DNA of 64,000 nt from Epiperipatus broadwayi (lineage: Eukaryota > Onychophora > Udeonychophora > Euonychophora > Peripatidae): assembly GCA_028023455.1 (NCBI GenBank), contig JAQFVV010000031.1, positions 6,180,926-6,244,925 of the forward strand. Direction: 5' to 3'. The first letter of the stretch is position 1. Every line of letters begins with the position of its first letter. Made by a program: the position numbers and the translations under genes. Under the pieces are notes generated by a model that searched no databases, was not told where the DNA came from, and worked only from the letters and a program-made list of their open reading frames with translations. Below, piece after piece: positions 1 through 11,103 of the stretch.

Positions 1-122
1 TTTCATGTTACATTAATAAATATAATATATAATGTGTTTGTATTTACAGGGGTATGTGTTCATATATAATTCAGACTAAACATCCACACACTTTAAAAGA
101 ATTCCATGAGTCATTAACATGA

Positions 123-222
123 CATAAACAAAGATCTTTTCTAATTGCTCAACAAGATTTGTGATAAAGCTTAGCAAGAAGAGCAAGACTTGGTGAGCAA
201 TTAGTAAAGCTCTTTGTTTATG
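123..222. repeat. short imperfect fold-back
   Basis: Arms at about 123-156 and 190-222 are imperfect reverse complements, joined by a short loop. The right flank (a GAGCTC-like stretch followed by GTCATGTGA near 255) loosely resembles the ends of the fold-back at 23534-24622, so this may be a distant relative. No coding potential and no hammerhead core are seen. Confidence 0.5.
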
Positions 223-260
223 TTTTACAGGCATAAATAAAAAATAGGGTCATGTGACAT

Positions 261-1396
261 ATGACTATTTATTATATATTTATTGACTATTAACATGATA
301 ATCTTGAAAATTAGCATGACAATTTTGAACGTCCAAATTAGAAATGTGAAGTTTTAATAGAATTTGAGATTTAGTACATATTTTAATAAGATTCTAAAAA
401 TACTATGGGAAGATTATTAGACCAATCTTTATATTGGTAAACTTTCTAGATGAGATAATATAATTCACTATTTCAAAATCATATATTTGTTCAATTGGAA
501 CATAGGAAACAAATAAGAAATACAAATCTTTCTAAAAATAATTAATAGTGAACATTTAAATTGGAAATGACAAAATCCATTTACCTTACAATATTAATAT
601 TTAAAAAAAATATAAAGAAATTTAATGTTGATTGTTGTCATAGACAATGTGTGAATAAGAATAGAATACAGTGAAGAGTTACAGTTATATATTGGTGTAT
701 ACTTTCAGAAAAAAAAACTTTGCTAAGGAATAAGTGAAAACTTAATTAGCATCACAAAATATAAAATAAATTCAATAATAGTCCAGTACATGTGAAGGCA
801 GTGGTAATGTTGTAAAGTTAATTTATACAGTAATTTCAAAACTAGTGTGTAATATAATTTTTTTATATTGTATTTTCTATTGGATTTGAAATATTATTTA
901 TTTTCTGAGTGGCTACTTGTACTAATGACTAAAATGTATAGTTCCTTTCAGTTCAAACATAAGAGTAATTACAATTTTAGTTATACCAAAAATAGTAAAA
1001 AAGATTGTTAGATGTCAAGATACCAGTGAAAATATCATTCAGGGGCTACTATGTTTGGCCTTGGTTTGGTTCACGATAAATATACCACAACATAAAGTTT
1101 TCCTAAGGAAAGGGTTTGAGATAAGAGTAAGTCTATTCTTGTGTTGAGACTGATTCTCAGATAATGATTCTATTTTTAATAACTTGATTGAAAAAGAAAT
1201 GAGGTGAGTCTACATGACAGAATAATGAATTGAATGCAAAATTCCATAAATAATATAAACATTTATAAACAGAAGTTTGGGAATGAATAATCATGCTCTT
1301 ACTGTTGGCCTGGTGTATTAAAACTTTAAAATAGTTTTTTACCATATATCCTTGCACTTTACTACTGTTACACAATGCTTTATTTACCACCCCTTT
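261..1396. other. AT-rich DNA, nothing recognised
   Basis: This stretch is AT-rich with frequent stops in all frames. The 77-codon minus-strand open frame at 1157-1390 has no recognisable motif and is most likely chance. I see no repeat unit or RNA gene. Confidence 0.4.
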
Positions 1397-1576
1397 TTAC
1401 AGTTTCGATTGCTCCAGAAATCTTCTTCAGAACTTTTATATCTCCTAACTTCAACTGCTAAATTCAAAATTTAGGAGTTGAAGTTACGAGATCTAAAATT
1501 TTTGTCAAAATTTAGCAGTTGAAGTTAAGAGATATAAAAGTTCTGAAGAAGATTGCTGGGGCAATCAAAACTGTAA
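1397..1576. repeat. fold-back with hammerhead-like cores on both arms
   Basis: Arms 1397-1464 and 1509-1576 are near-perfect reverse complements (about 68 bp each); a third partial copy of the arm tip lies at 1468-1500. Each arm, read outward from the loop, shows CTGAAGA, then a stem of type GATTGC/GCAATC, then GAAAC (left arm, minus strand, 1403-1430) or AAAAC (right arm, plus strand, 1543-1571). This resembles a hammerhead core with N7=A. One unpaired purine sits between the core and stem II, and no convincing stem I is visible, so activity is doubtful. The resemblance to PLE terminal motifs is inference. Confidence 0.6.
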
Positions 1577-2401
1577 ATTGTAAAGGAGGATAGTGAAATG
1601 GAAACCTTCCAATCTCTTTCCATTTCACCATCAACCTAATGACCTACTCGTCTGAACCAGTTTCAAACCTATTATAAATGTCATAATGTGATATATAAGT
1701 TGAGTGGTAAAATTTGCTATCATGGCTGCTTCAATGGCATCATCCATTTACATACAAAAGTATGCTATAATTAGACAGGATTGATAAAATTATAACGTAG
1801 AAATACTCATAATTTGTTATAAAATGTTTTATTCATTTATAAGTCAATATTGAATTTTATATTTGTATTATATTCATATGTGGATGGATAATTTAAACCA
1901 TGGAATTATGGCATAATGATTTGTACATATAATTTTAAGATGAAATAAAAATAGTATAAAATGTTTTCTTTAAAATATGTTAATGGTTTTCTGATTTAAT
2001 GTTTTATAAATATAACTGAAACTAAAGTATTTTTTTAGATCTGTCAAAATTTTTTTTTTAAACAAACAATATAGGGAAGGAAAATATGATTAAAAAGGTT
2101 GTTTATGTCAAGTTTAAAATTAAAGTCATTGGGTTATAATTAAAAATGAGAATTTTGTTGTAAATAAGAAATCAATTAGTGACTGCACCTGTGGGGTAAA
2201 AGTAAAATCTAGTTTACTGATTGAATTTGTTTGCAACAAAAGACTTTATCATTTAATCAGAATACCATTACTATTTGCTAGGCCTCTAAAATTTATAACG
2301 CCTAAAAAAGGAATTTAATTAATGAAATCAGAATCAAAATTATACAATTTACATATTTTAATTAATTTTTTTTAGTAAATTAAATATAACACCTCAGGGA
2401 C

Positions 2402-2617
2402 ATTGTCAGTAGAAGAAAATCAGATTATATGATTTTGTTTAAATAAAAGTCAATTGGTCCTGAGGCGAACAAAATTCCAAAAGGTGTTAAGGCTTAGTAG
2501 GTGGAAATGTATTGTCAGTAGAAGAAAATCAGATTATATGATTTTGTTTAAATAAAAGTCAATTGGTCCTGAGGCGAACAAAATTATGAAAGGTGTTAAG
2601 GCTTGGTAGGTGGAAAT
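2402..2617. repeat. tandem duplication, period about 109 bp
   Basis: Two adjacent copies begin with ATTGTCAGTAGAAG at about 2402 and 2511 and both end in GGTGTTAAGGCTT-type sequence followed by GTAGGTGGAAATGTA. They lie just upstream of the TATA-like sequence of the LTR-like repeat, so they may be duplicated upstream regulatory DNA. The copies are nearly identical, indicating a recent duplication. Confidence 0.85.
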
Positions 2618-2821
2618 GTATAAATAGGCTATATTTTAAGCGGGAAAAGTACTCCATTTTCTTTGAAGAGCTGTTACTATCAGAAGTTGTATATTGTTAA
2701 TTTCGCTATGTCCTGCTAAAAAAGGCATGAATTTTCTGCCTTTCCCATGATGGAACATCAAAGTTTGATCCACCCAAAGCCAAAGCAACAACGAACATTG
2801 TCCTAACAAGCATATTGTAGC

Positions 2822-3077
2822 AAATAGAAGATGCCATAAGCCGCTAAAAAATAATTTACCTTCATTCCAGTACAAGTGCCCCAGTCCAGCTATAGGAATA
2901 CCATCTTAAATCATCTCCCAACTAAATAGAAGATGCCATAAGCTGCTAAAAAAGAATTGACCTTCATTCCAAATCAAGTACCCCAGTCCAGCTCCCAACT
3001 AAATAGAAGATGCCATAAGCTTCCAAAGAACTCACCTTCATTCCAGCTCGAGATCTTCAGCCCAGCTTTAGGAGGAC
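2822..3077. repeat. three tandem units with AAATAGAAGATGCCATAAGC
   Basis: The motif AAATAGAAGATGCCATAAGC (last base variable) recurs at about 2822, 2923 and 3001, each followed by CCTTCATTCCA and a CCCAGTCCAGCT- or CAGCCCAGCT-like end. Period is about 78-102 bp. It lies downstream of the TATA-like sequence of the surrounding LTR-like repeat and is absent at the matching place in the other copy. Confidence 0.8.
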
Positions 3078-3798
3078 TGTTTTAATATTAATTAAAATCA
3101 CAGAGCTCTGTGTAAAATCTGAAATGATCATTATTTCTTTAAAATACAGGTTAGCTAACTATATTAATGTAAACTCTGTCTAAATGTTATAAATGACATA
3201 CTTTTGCTAATTTCTTTTATTAACTTAATGTTTTGCTATATAACTTAATCACTGTGGTTATATTTATTTCTCTTTTACTTATTTTAATGATTATTAATTA
3301 TGCCTATGTTTTAAAATGACATGCACTTAGTTACAGAATTTTTTTAAAGATATTATTTAAAATCTTTATATTGTTATTAATTATAGCATCATTTAGCGTG
3401 CTATTTCAAAACCTTATATTATAAATGATGGCAACCTGTTTGTGCTCATTGTTATTTTGTCATTTATTAATAAATTAAAGTAAATATAAAATGTGGTTAA
3501 TAAATCCAAATTTGCAACCTTTATTATGTTACTAAAAATTAAACTAGCCTGGAGTGTAATCGTAAGTATATATTTCTTATTAAAGTATTTATAAGTCCCT
3601 TAAATATACTTTCCCCATTAAGAGTTATTAGTTATAGATAAACCATCAAACATCACATGATCACCATCTCTATACTAGCACATAATTTGTTGTAAACAAA
3701 GACAAAACTCCCCATACAGTAGTGCCACCCTGTGCCAAGCAGAGTAATCAATGGATGCCAGAAGGCTTGTGCATAAAATCCCTATCTAGTGCCTACTC

Positions 3799-3857
3799 AT
3801 CCAATATTCCCAGACTAGTTTCTGGCTTGTAGTCATCATCAGTGAGGAGCCTTGGAT
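3799..3857 (-). ncRNA. hammerhead ribozyme, type I minimal, partly decayed
   Basis: On the minus strand this 59-nt stretch has core CTGATGA, a stem II of TGAC/GCCA around loop TACAA, GAAA, a one-pair stem III (C-TA-G) and cleavage triplet GTC. Stem I pairs ATCCAA with TTGGAT outside and TCCTCA with TGGGAA inside. Compared with the copy at 4583-4641 there is one mismatch in stem II and one in inner stem I, so activity may be reduced or lost. Core bases are intact. Confidence 0.75.
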
Positions 3858-4582
3858 CTGAGAGCACTGCACCTAGATCTTAGGATCTAATGCAACCCTC
3901 CAGCAGCCACCTGTTAACTCTACTTTACTACAAAACTATGAGAATGAAATTGAAAACATTGTTAATATCTTCAATCTAAGCTCAATAGCTTGTATACTCA
4001 TATGGGTCTGAACTAAATTCAGCACCCATACATTTTGGTGTCTTTGGCTCTTAAACAACCATAGCCACCACTATCCTATTAGGCAGGATTGGTGTTAAAC
4101 CATAAAACATCACATGATCACCATCTCTATACTACCACATAATTTGTTGTAAACAAAGGCAAAACTCCCCATACAGTAGTGCCACCCTGTGCCAAGCAGA
4201 GTAATCAATGGATGCCAGAAGGCTTGTGCATAAAATCCATATCTAGTGCCTATTCATCCACTACTGTATGGGGAGTTTTGCCTTTGTTTACAACAAATTA
4301 TGTGCTAGTACAGAGATGGTGATCATGTGATGTTTGATGGTTTAACACCAATCCTGCCTAATAGAATAGTGTTGGCTATGGTTGTTTAAAAGCCAAAGAC
4401 ACCAAAATGTATGGGTGCTGAATTGAGTTCAGACCCATATGACTATATAAGCTATTGAGCTTAGATTGAAGATATTAACAATGTTTTCAATTTCATTCTC
4501 ATAGTTTTGTAGTAAAGTGGAGTTAAAAGGTGGCTGCTGGAGGGTTGCATTAGAACCTAAGATCTAGGTGCAGTGCTCTCAG

Positions 4583-4641
4583 ATCCAAGGCTCCTCACTG
4601 ATGATGGCCACAAGCCAGAAACTAGTCTGGGGATATTGGAT
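4583..4641 (+). ncRNA. hammerhead ribozyme, type I minimal, apparently intact
   Basis: Self-cleaving RNA motif. In order: outer stem I ATCCAA, internal loop GGC, inner stem I TCCTCA, core CTGATGA, stem II TGGC-CACAA-GCCA, core GAAA, stem III reduced to C-TA-G, triplet GTC, then inner stem I TGGGGA (one G-U pair), loop TA and outer stem I TTGGAT. All conserved core bases and all stems are present. Predicted cleavage is between 4627 and 4628. The tiny stem III and the internal loop of stem I match the hammerheads described in Penelope-like retroelements. Activity is predicted, not shown. Confidence 0.85.
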
Positions 4642-4834
4642 GAGTAGGTACTAGATAGGGATTTTATGCACAAGCCTTCTGGCATCCATTGATTACTCTG
4701 CTTGGCACAGGGTGGCACTACTGTATGGGGACTTTTGCTTTCATTTACAATAAATTATGTGCTAGTATAGAGATGGTGATCATGTGATGTTTGATGGTTT
4801 AACACCAATCCTGGCTAATAGGATAGTGGTGGCT

Positions 4835-7800
4835 GATTGGAGACAGGTATCAATTTTGGTTTTTTATTTGAATTGTAGCCATCACTGTTATATTTCTTAA
4901 GCCTTTACATGAGAAAAAGAATGTGGCTTTCAAATTTTAGCACTGCCTGATTGAGTTACCAAGTGTGCATTTATTTATTTTTCACCATCCATCTACCGTT
5001 AACTTTATATTAATAGTGTGTATTTTATTATGTGTGAACATTTAAGGCATGCACATGTATGTAATTGTTTCAGTGGCTCTGACACAGTTTTATTTTAGAA
5101 ATGTTATTTTATTGTTAATATTACACTCTTTTATAAGTTCATCCCTTATATGCATTAATAAGTTTAAACTTATATAACTATTGTTGTCTTATGTCCAATC
5201 ATCGTTGCAATGCCAATACAATTATATACCCACATTGATTTTTAAACTCTGCTGGCATTAAAGATTTTTAACATCATTTTAGTGGCTGTGTATAGGCATA
5301 TATAGGTGTTATTCTATGTACATAATTCATAGTTGGGTAGCATTTTAAATAAAAAATGTGAGAACTTCTTAAATAATATAAACATCATAATTATAATTTT
5401 ATAAAGATTACTCAGAAGGGGATACATTTTATTTTAAATGAGACAAACGTTAATGCCAGTATACTTTGTAATATTAAAGTTATTGCTTCTTGTAAATATA
5501 TTTTATTGTATTAAAGTATTATTATATTGCAGATAAATATTTTTCTATTCATTAAATATCTTTATGTTTGAGTTGTCATCATAACATTCTTTTATTCAGA
5601 AAATCTCATTTATTTATGTTTTGTTATATGAGAGTACATTCTAAAGTCACATTAAATTTGCTTATTCAAATAATTTATCATTTATTTCACATCTGCATTA
5701 TTTTTAAATAAATATTATGTTGAGCTGCCATTATTACAAGTGTGGTTAATGATGTACTGGGTAGCGTAAATGTACTCTTTCTTCCAGCTACATTATCTTA
5801 TTTTTCAATACTTGGTACAAGCTCATATATGTAGTTATTACAATAAAATGTATCTATAGATCATATGAAAATAAACATTTATATGAAAGAATTTTAAATA
5901 CTTGAAGAGTATTATTTGCTACCCATATGTTTATCTGAAGTATTCAGGTACTTAGGTATTTTATATTTGCACTTTTTCTTTATTTTAGATCATGAGATAT
6001 AAGGTAACAGAAGTTTAAGAATATGAATTATTTAATGTATAAGAACTTAAATGGTTATTGCATTTAAAAATATTCAAGATTTTAGGACAATAATTATTTT
6101 CTGTTATCAATTATATATATATATGTTATAGATAATTAGATAGATAAATAAATAAGTTCAACATGTTCAATTAAATAACGAATCACAGCTATTATAAATA
6201 TGGGTTCAAAATATAATTGACACAATCCAAATTATTATGCTTAAATAATCTTTGTGTATAATGAATATACTTACTTATACACTCAATAATATTAATATTT
6301 TCGATTTCCTTGATTAAAAGCATAAATCGAAGATTTACTTGTCCAGACGTAATTTTAGTATTCATAATTCGTAGATATTTATAATTTTTTTATACTCTCT
6401 ACTGAAATTTCTTCTATTCTTACCAATGTTGTTTATGCATAATAGGTAGTCATTTTGTATGTTATACTTTAATTTGATATTAAATATGCGTACGTAGTTT
6501 TTATATAAGTTGCTTTTTGATGTTAACATCTAATCCTGTTTTATTCTTATTTTGAAAAATGCCACTAATATTTTTTTTAACTTCTGAAATTTATGAAACT
6601 GTTTGTTTAAAAAAAGAAGTTACCGAAGCTAAACACAGCTGCAAATGAAATATTTTTTTTCTTTAAAACGTCTAATACTCGACTAAAAGAAAAAATACAC
6701 TAATCGAGCCGAAAAAGAAAATTTAAAGGTTTAACATGTTTTAAGAACTTAAAACTAAGATAGGTAGAAAACAGATGTGCAATTTGTTCAAAATTGTAAA
6801 TTCAATTTCTAGATTGGATTAACAGTATTAGAACACTGGTTGAGAAAAAAAAAACAATCTGTCCACCAAATATTTCTTCCAATGAAAGAGCTTGATGTCT
6901 CATAAGTGGGTGTATGAGTATATATATATATGCGTGTGTGCGAGAGAAATTTTGTAGGATAACAAATAAGTGAGAAGTTTTTAACATATTACATAGAAGT
7001 ATAGTATTTGTTGTAAACAAACGCTTGAAAGTAACCATTTACCTGGATTGGTAGAAAAATCTATGTAACAAAATCTTTGAAATTTTTCTTATTATTTTTT
7101 GTGAATAATAATCGTACATTACAATTAATTATTGCAATGTAATTTCAGGTCAGAAATTCGAATATATGGGTTTATGTAAAATTAATATATCACAGATTTG
7201 TTCTTAAAACATTTCAAATATGTCATCAGAACTAGTACATTTTATATTATAAAGATTGCAAAGACCTGTTTAAATTCTTTAAACTAAATATCTTGTTCCA
7301 AATTAAGTAAGTACCCATATGTATATATACAATTAAAACTTACCAGTTCAATTTTTATATCATACTTAAAAGTTGATTATGATAATCATTATAGATGTTT
7401 AAATATTATTATTATTTAAAAAGATTATTGTTCAAAGGTTTAAAAGTATATATGTCTGTGTGAGCAGAAAACAAAAAAAAAATATATTGTTCTTATTGCA
7501 TTTGCTAAATATATACTATATAATACTAAATCATCCATGCACTTTACTACTGTTACACAATTCTTTATTTACTACTGTACCAGTCAAAACATGTTTATCC
7601 ATCTAACATGAGCTGGAACTCACAAAATGTACTTCAAACCCAGTCAAATCTGAGATTTAGGTCAGGGACCAACCTGGATTTAAACCCACTCTCTAAGCCC
7701 CAGATCAATCTCCTAATTGATAACATAACAATGATGGCTCATGAAAATTAATTCTTAAGTCCAACCCACTAGCAGAGCGGAGAAAATAATGAGACTCATG

Positions 7801-8369
7801 GACTAAACATATATATAAACAACTTAAATACTAGAGACATTTCCATTATAAAATCTATTATATTTAATTACTAGGAGCCTTACTAATGAATAGCTATGAT
7901 TAATTAATGAATTGGATTGATCTAATAATAAGACAGAAACTGATATATGATGAATTAGTAATATATTTATTGACAATTACATATATATTTTGATATAACC
8001 CATTATTTATCGTTGGATAATGCATGCAGGCATTTTTATTTACTGACTAAGAAGCATTTGTACAACAATAATTGATACATTGGTAAAATAAGTTTGTTAC
8101 TATTAATTAAAGGAGCCAAGTATTATGCTATATAATAAATCACTACATTCTACTTATTAGTTATGGCATTTCATAATCAGTTTGAGTGGCTATTATACAT
8201 GTAATCAAACCAAGTCTGGAGTGGAACTTAATAATACATCCGATTATAGCAAATTTATATATTTCATGTGGCTGTGTAAAACATCCCAGATAGCTTTAGA
8301 TCAAATGGGCTTTCAAGAATAGTTCGGCTCAATGTCAACGACTGCATATTAGGGGGGGGTAGAGTTGGC
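4835..8369. other. AT-rich DNA without recognised genes
   Basis: About 3.5 kb with stops in all frames, homopolymer runs and short TA runs (for example near 6115 and 6920). The 78-codon minus open frame at 6802-7038 has no recognisable domain. The phrase CACTTTACTACTGTTACACAA occurs near 1357 and again near 7540, marking a small dispersed repeat fragment. Nothing else could be assigned. Confidence 0.4.
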
Positions 8370-8625
8370 TATAAACATTTTACTAATATGCTATGTGCAA
8401 GTAAAATATAATAATAAAGTTGCTCTGTGGATGGATGAATAGATTTTAGGGTATTCATGACCAACACCGGTTTACCCAATGTCCAATCATTATGCTGCTA
8501 TATGGGAACCTTTATTTGGTTCATAAGAGGCAGGGGGCTTACATGCTAATCTGGCCCTTATCTCAGGCTTAGCTACTGCACAACCCTAAGAAAAGAAGAT
8601 GGCCTGCACTTTCCATGGTTCCATC
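8370..8625 (-). repeat. dispersed repeat, family Z, copy 1
   Basis: The minus strand matches the plus strand at about 34938-35200: both start at TA-rich DNA with AAGATGGA(A/G)CCA, then have AGCATGTAAG followed by a C-run, GAAC, a CAGTGTTTGTTG or GGTGTTGGT stretch, and a CCACAGAGCAACTTT or TGCAGAGTGACTTTT stretch. It is more GC-rich than its surroundings. No coding frame, TIR or tRNA promoter box is evident, so the class is unknown. Confidence 0.65.
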
Positions 8626-8702
8626 TTATATATATATATATATATATATATAACAGCACAACATCTTATATATATATATATATATATATATAACAGCACA
8701 AC
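8623..8702. repeat. duplicated 40-bp unit with TA microsatellite
   Basis: Two back-to-back units each consist of ATCT, a TA run and AACAGCACAAC. They follow directly on the start of the family Z repeat, again at TA-rich DNA. Further short TA runs lie at about 8850-8886. Confidence 0.85.
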
Positions 8703-8929
8703 AATAAAATATTGATAAATTTCACATCCACCAAGCCAAAATATATTATAAATTAAATACCATACACTACGTGGACCCTAGTTTATCAGCCTGATTGAAA
8801 GAACCAACTCTTCTGCAGCATGAGAAATATGTATATGCTACTGATGGGAATATATATATATATATAACATATATATATATATATATTATAATACCACTGA
8901 TATCTTTTAAACCGCCATTGTAGGCTGTA

Positions 8930-10312
8930 ACCCGTAGCTTCGAATGAAGATATTTGTAGCATGGTTTGATTCCATCTCACGCGCCAATCTTACACGTGAT
9001 AAGAATTATCTCATCGAAAACGTAAATAAGGGTTCTGGTATGTATATCTATTTATGGTAGCGCACCGAACCAGCTCAATCTCAGGGTTTGGGGACGATAG
9101 TCTAACTAGAGAACAAAGCTAAAACAATACCTAACTAAGTCTTATATGTCTATTATTATGTACGATAGTTTATTTGTTATAAATCCATTAATCTAACCCG
9201 GATCTTATCATAAAATCTATTCTATCTACGGCTATACCCATTACCAATAAATCCCATTTATACACGTATCAATATTCAAGCGCACAGCCCATTTATTCTG
9301 ATACACACATATATAATTCATACACGCATCAAAATAGTGCAATTATACATCAGAGCTGTTTATTTAATGTTGTTATTTTATTTAATTTTAAAAGAGACCT
9401 ATTATAGTAATTAATATTGAGGTAACACTAGTTTCTTTATTAATACACATTCACTGAACATATATTTTGTGCCACGTCAATTTACCTTAGTTCACGCGAT
9501 CAAAGACAAGTCCACATTTATAACTCTCCAAGAATACTGGTCTGGTAGATATAACGGATGGCAAACAGTTCCAATAGGGTATATCGAATAGCTTATCCCA
9601 GAGGTGGAGTAGGTGATTCACTCCCTTTATGACAGGGTCCAATTTTCAAAGATCTTTCGTCACCATTACACTTGATGAAACAAAATTTCTTTATTTTAAT
9701 AATGCAGTTCGTAAGTCCACTTCAGGTGAGTTCCACGACAAGTGTCCACTGGGCCGATTAACGAAACCCACACTATAGAATTACCCCGACATTTTGGGTG
9801 GGAAAATATTAATGACTTCTTAAGAAAAAAATTACACGTCCACCCTATCTGTAGTTCAAGCCGCGTCTCCTTTTTTTTCTATCTATATCTCTCCTTTCGA
9901 GCACAACAAAAGGTTCTTTTGTTTTTCACTTTTAACTTTGTAAAATTTTCTCTGTGTATCCGTACGCCACTGACCAGTTCTTCCATTGTTCTTCAAAAAT
10001 ACCCACCTGACCAGTTTTCAGACTTCTCGATGCCAGTTATTGACTAAACTGCCTACAGCAATTGATTCATTTCTATTTCTGTCCTCATATGTTCAAGAAA
10101 TTAATTAACAAAAGAAAAACATGTGTTACCGACAATATTATTAAAACTTTAAAAAAAAAACTTAACGGATAAAATATATACGAATAATCAATTACAATTT
10201 ATACAGCTCTATATATAATTGATTGTAACCATCACCGTTAATACATACGCATATTGTACACTCGCACATACAACTATATTTACATATGCATCCACACATA
10301 ACTTTCGCACTC
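8930..10312. other. less AT-rich unassigned island
   Basis: This stretch is visibly richer in G and C, with CpG-containing words, than neighbouring DNA. A B-box-like GGTTTGATTCC lies at about 8962. On the minus strand near 9685 there is AATAAAG, which could be a polyadenylation signal of a retroelement terminal repeat. The 101-codon plus open frame at 9742-10047 has no recognisable motif. It could be a degraded LTR or unique DNA; neither can be shown by eye. Confidence 0.35.
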
Positions 10313-10433
10313 CTTGTAACAGGGTTCGAATGACTATTTACATATATATCTTTTCGCATATAATCGCTCCATATCAACACTCTCAATTAGCACTATTGCC
10401 TTATCTCTTGTATTCGAACCCCGTCTGTTACAA
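10313..10433. mobile_element. small TIR element (MITE-like), about 120 bp
   Basis: Terminal inverted repeats: left TTGTAACAGGGTTCGAAT, right end ATTCGAACCCCGTCTGTTACAA, imperfectly complementary. The right end abuts a TA run, consistent with insertion at TA-rich DNA. No coding capacity. A shorter palindrome built round TTCGAA at about 41840-41878 looks similar in design. Confidence 0.55.
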
Positions 10434-10601
10434 TATATATATATATATATATAAACTTTACTTTATCCCGTTCAATCTTTTCAGTTATCTATAACTAAAC
10501 AAAGGCAAAACTCCCCATACAGTAGTGCCACCCTGTGCCAAGCAGAGTAATCAATGGATGACAGAAGGCTTGTGCATAAAATCCCTATCTAGTGCCTACT
10601 C

Positions 10602-10660
10602 ATCCAATATCTCCAGACTAGTTTCTGGCTTGTGGCCATCATCAGTGAGGAGCCTTGGAT
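10602..10660 (-). ncRNA. hammerhead ribozyme, one stem I mismatch
   Basis: On the minus strand: ATCCAA, GGC, TCCTCA, core CTGATGA, stem II TGGC-CACAA-GCCA, GAAA, C-TA-G, GTC, TGGAGA, TA, TTGGAT. Identical to the intact copy at 4583-4641 except for one A that breaks a C-G pair in inner stem I. Core and stem II are intact, so residual activity is plausible. Predicted cleavage lies between 10615 and 10616. Confidence 0.8.
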
Positions 10661-11058
10661 CTGAGAGCACTGCACCTAGATCTTAAGATCTAATGCAACC
10701 CTCCAGCAGCCACCTTTTAACTCTACTTTACTACAAAACTATGAGAATGAAATTGAAAACATTGTTAATGTCTTCAATCTAAGCTCAATAGCTTATATAG
10801 TCATATGGGTCTGAACTCAATTCAGCACCCATACATTTTGGTGTCTTTGGCTCTTAAATAACCATAGCCACCACTATCCTATTAGCCAGGATTGGTGTTA
10901 AACCATCAAACATCACATGATCACCATCTCTATACTAGCACATAATTTGTTGTAAACGAAGGCAAAAGTCCCCATACAGTAGTGCCACCCTGTGCCAAGC
11001 AGAGTAATCAATGGATGCCAGAAGGCTTGTGCATAAAATCCCTATCTAGTACCTACTC

Positions 11059-11103
11059 ATCCAATATCCCCAGACTAGTTTCTGGCCTGTGGCCATCATC
11101 AGT
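11059..11103 (-). ncRNA. truncated hammerhead ribozyme
   Basis: On the minus strand the copy starts abruptly at ACTGATGA, followed by stem II TGGC-CACAG-GCCA, GAAA, C-TA-G, GTC, TGGGGA, TA and TTGGAT. The 5' strand of stem I is missing because the element ends there, so self-cleavage of this copy alone is not expected. The breakpoint lies right at the edge of the ribozyme core. Confidence 0.7.

Larger units (their letters stand above)
1763..3636 (+). mobile_element. LTR-like dispersed repeat, family Y, copy 1
   Basis: This copy shares ordered landmarks with 33175-34720: a start at TGCTATAATTAGA (1763), a TATA-type sequence ATAAATAGGCTATATTTTAA (about 2620), CACAGAGCTCTG (about 3099), TTAGCTAAC (about 3151) and TACTTTCCC near the end (about 3608). 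The TG start and internal TATA box suggest a solo LTR in plus orientation, but the 3' end is unclear because a hammerhead repeat begins right after it. No protein-coding domain is visible. It differs from the other copy by two internal tandem duplications. Confidence 0.5.
3641..4834. mobile_element. head-to-head hammerhead retroelement repeat (family 1)
   Basis: About 1.35 units lie in minus orientation (3641-4260) joined head to head with about 1.25 units in plus orientation (4261-4834). Within each half the unit repeats with a period of about 456-461 bp: AACCATCAAACATCACATGA at 3641 recurs near 4098, and ACTACTGTATGGGGA at 4260 recurs near 4720. Each half holds one hammerhead ribozyme sequence. 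The units have no long open frame. Direct and inverted tandem terminal repeats with hammerheads are known for Penelope-like elements and retrozymes; assignment to that class is inference. No clear target duplication was found. Confidence 0.8.
10497..11103 (-). mobile_element. tandem hammerhead retroelement repeat (family 1), 1.3 units
   Basis: Read on the minus strand, it begins at 11103 inside a hammerhead (ACTGATGATGG...), runs through a complete monomer and a second hammerhead, and ends at 10497 after GGCAAAACTCC-type sequence (reverse). The two predicted cleavage sites (between 11072/11073 and 10615/10616) are 457 nt apart, which is the monomer length. This matches genomic retrozyme or PLE terminal-repeat arrays, where double cleavage would release a unit-length RNA. 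The upstream hammerhead lacks its 5' stem I strand. No target duplication found. Confidence 0.8.
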
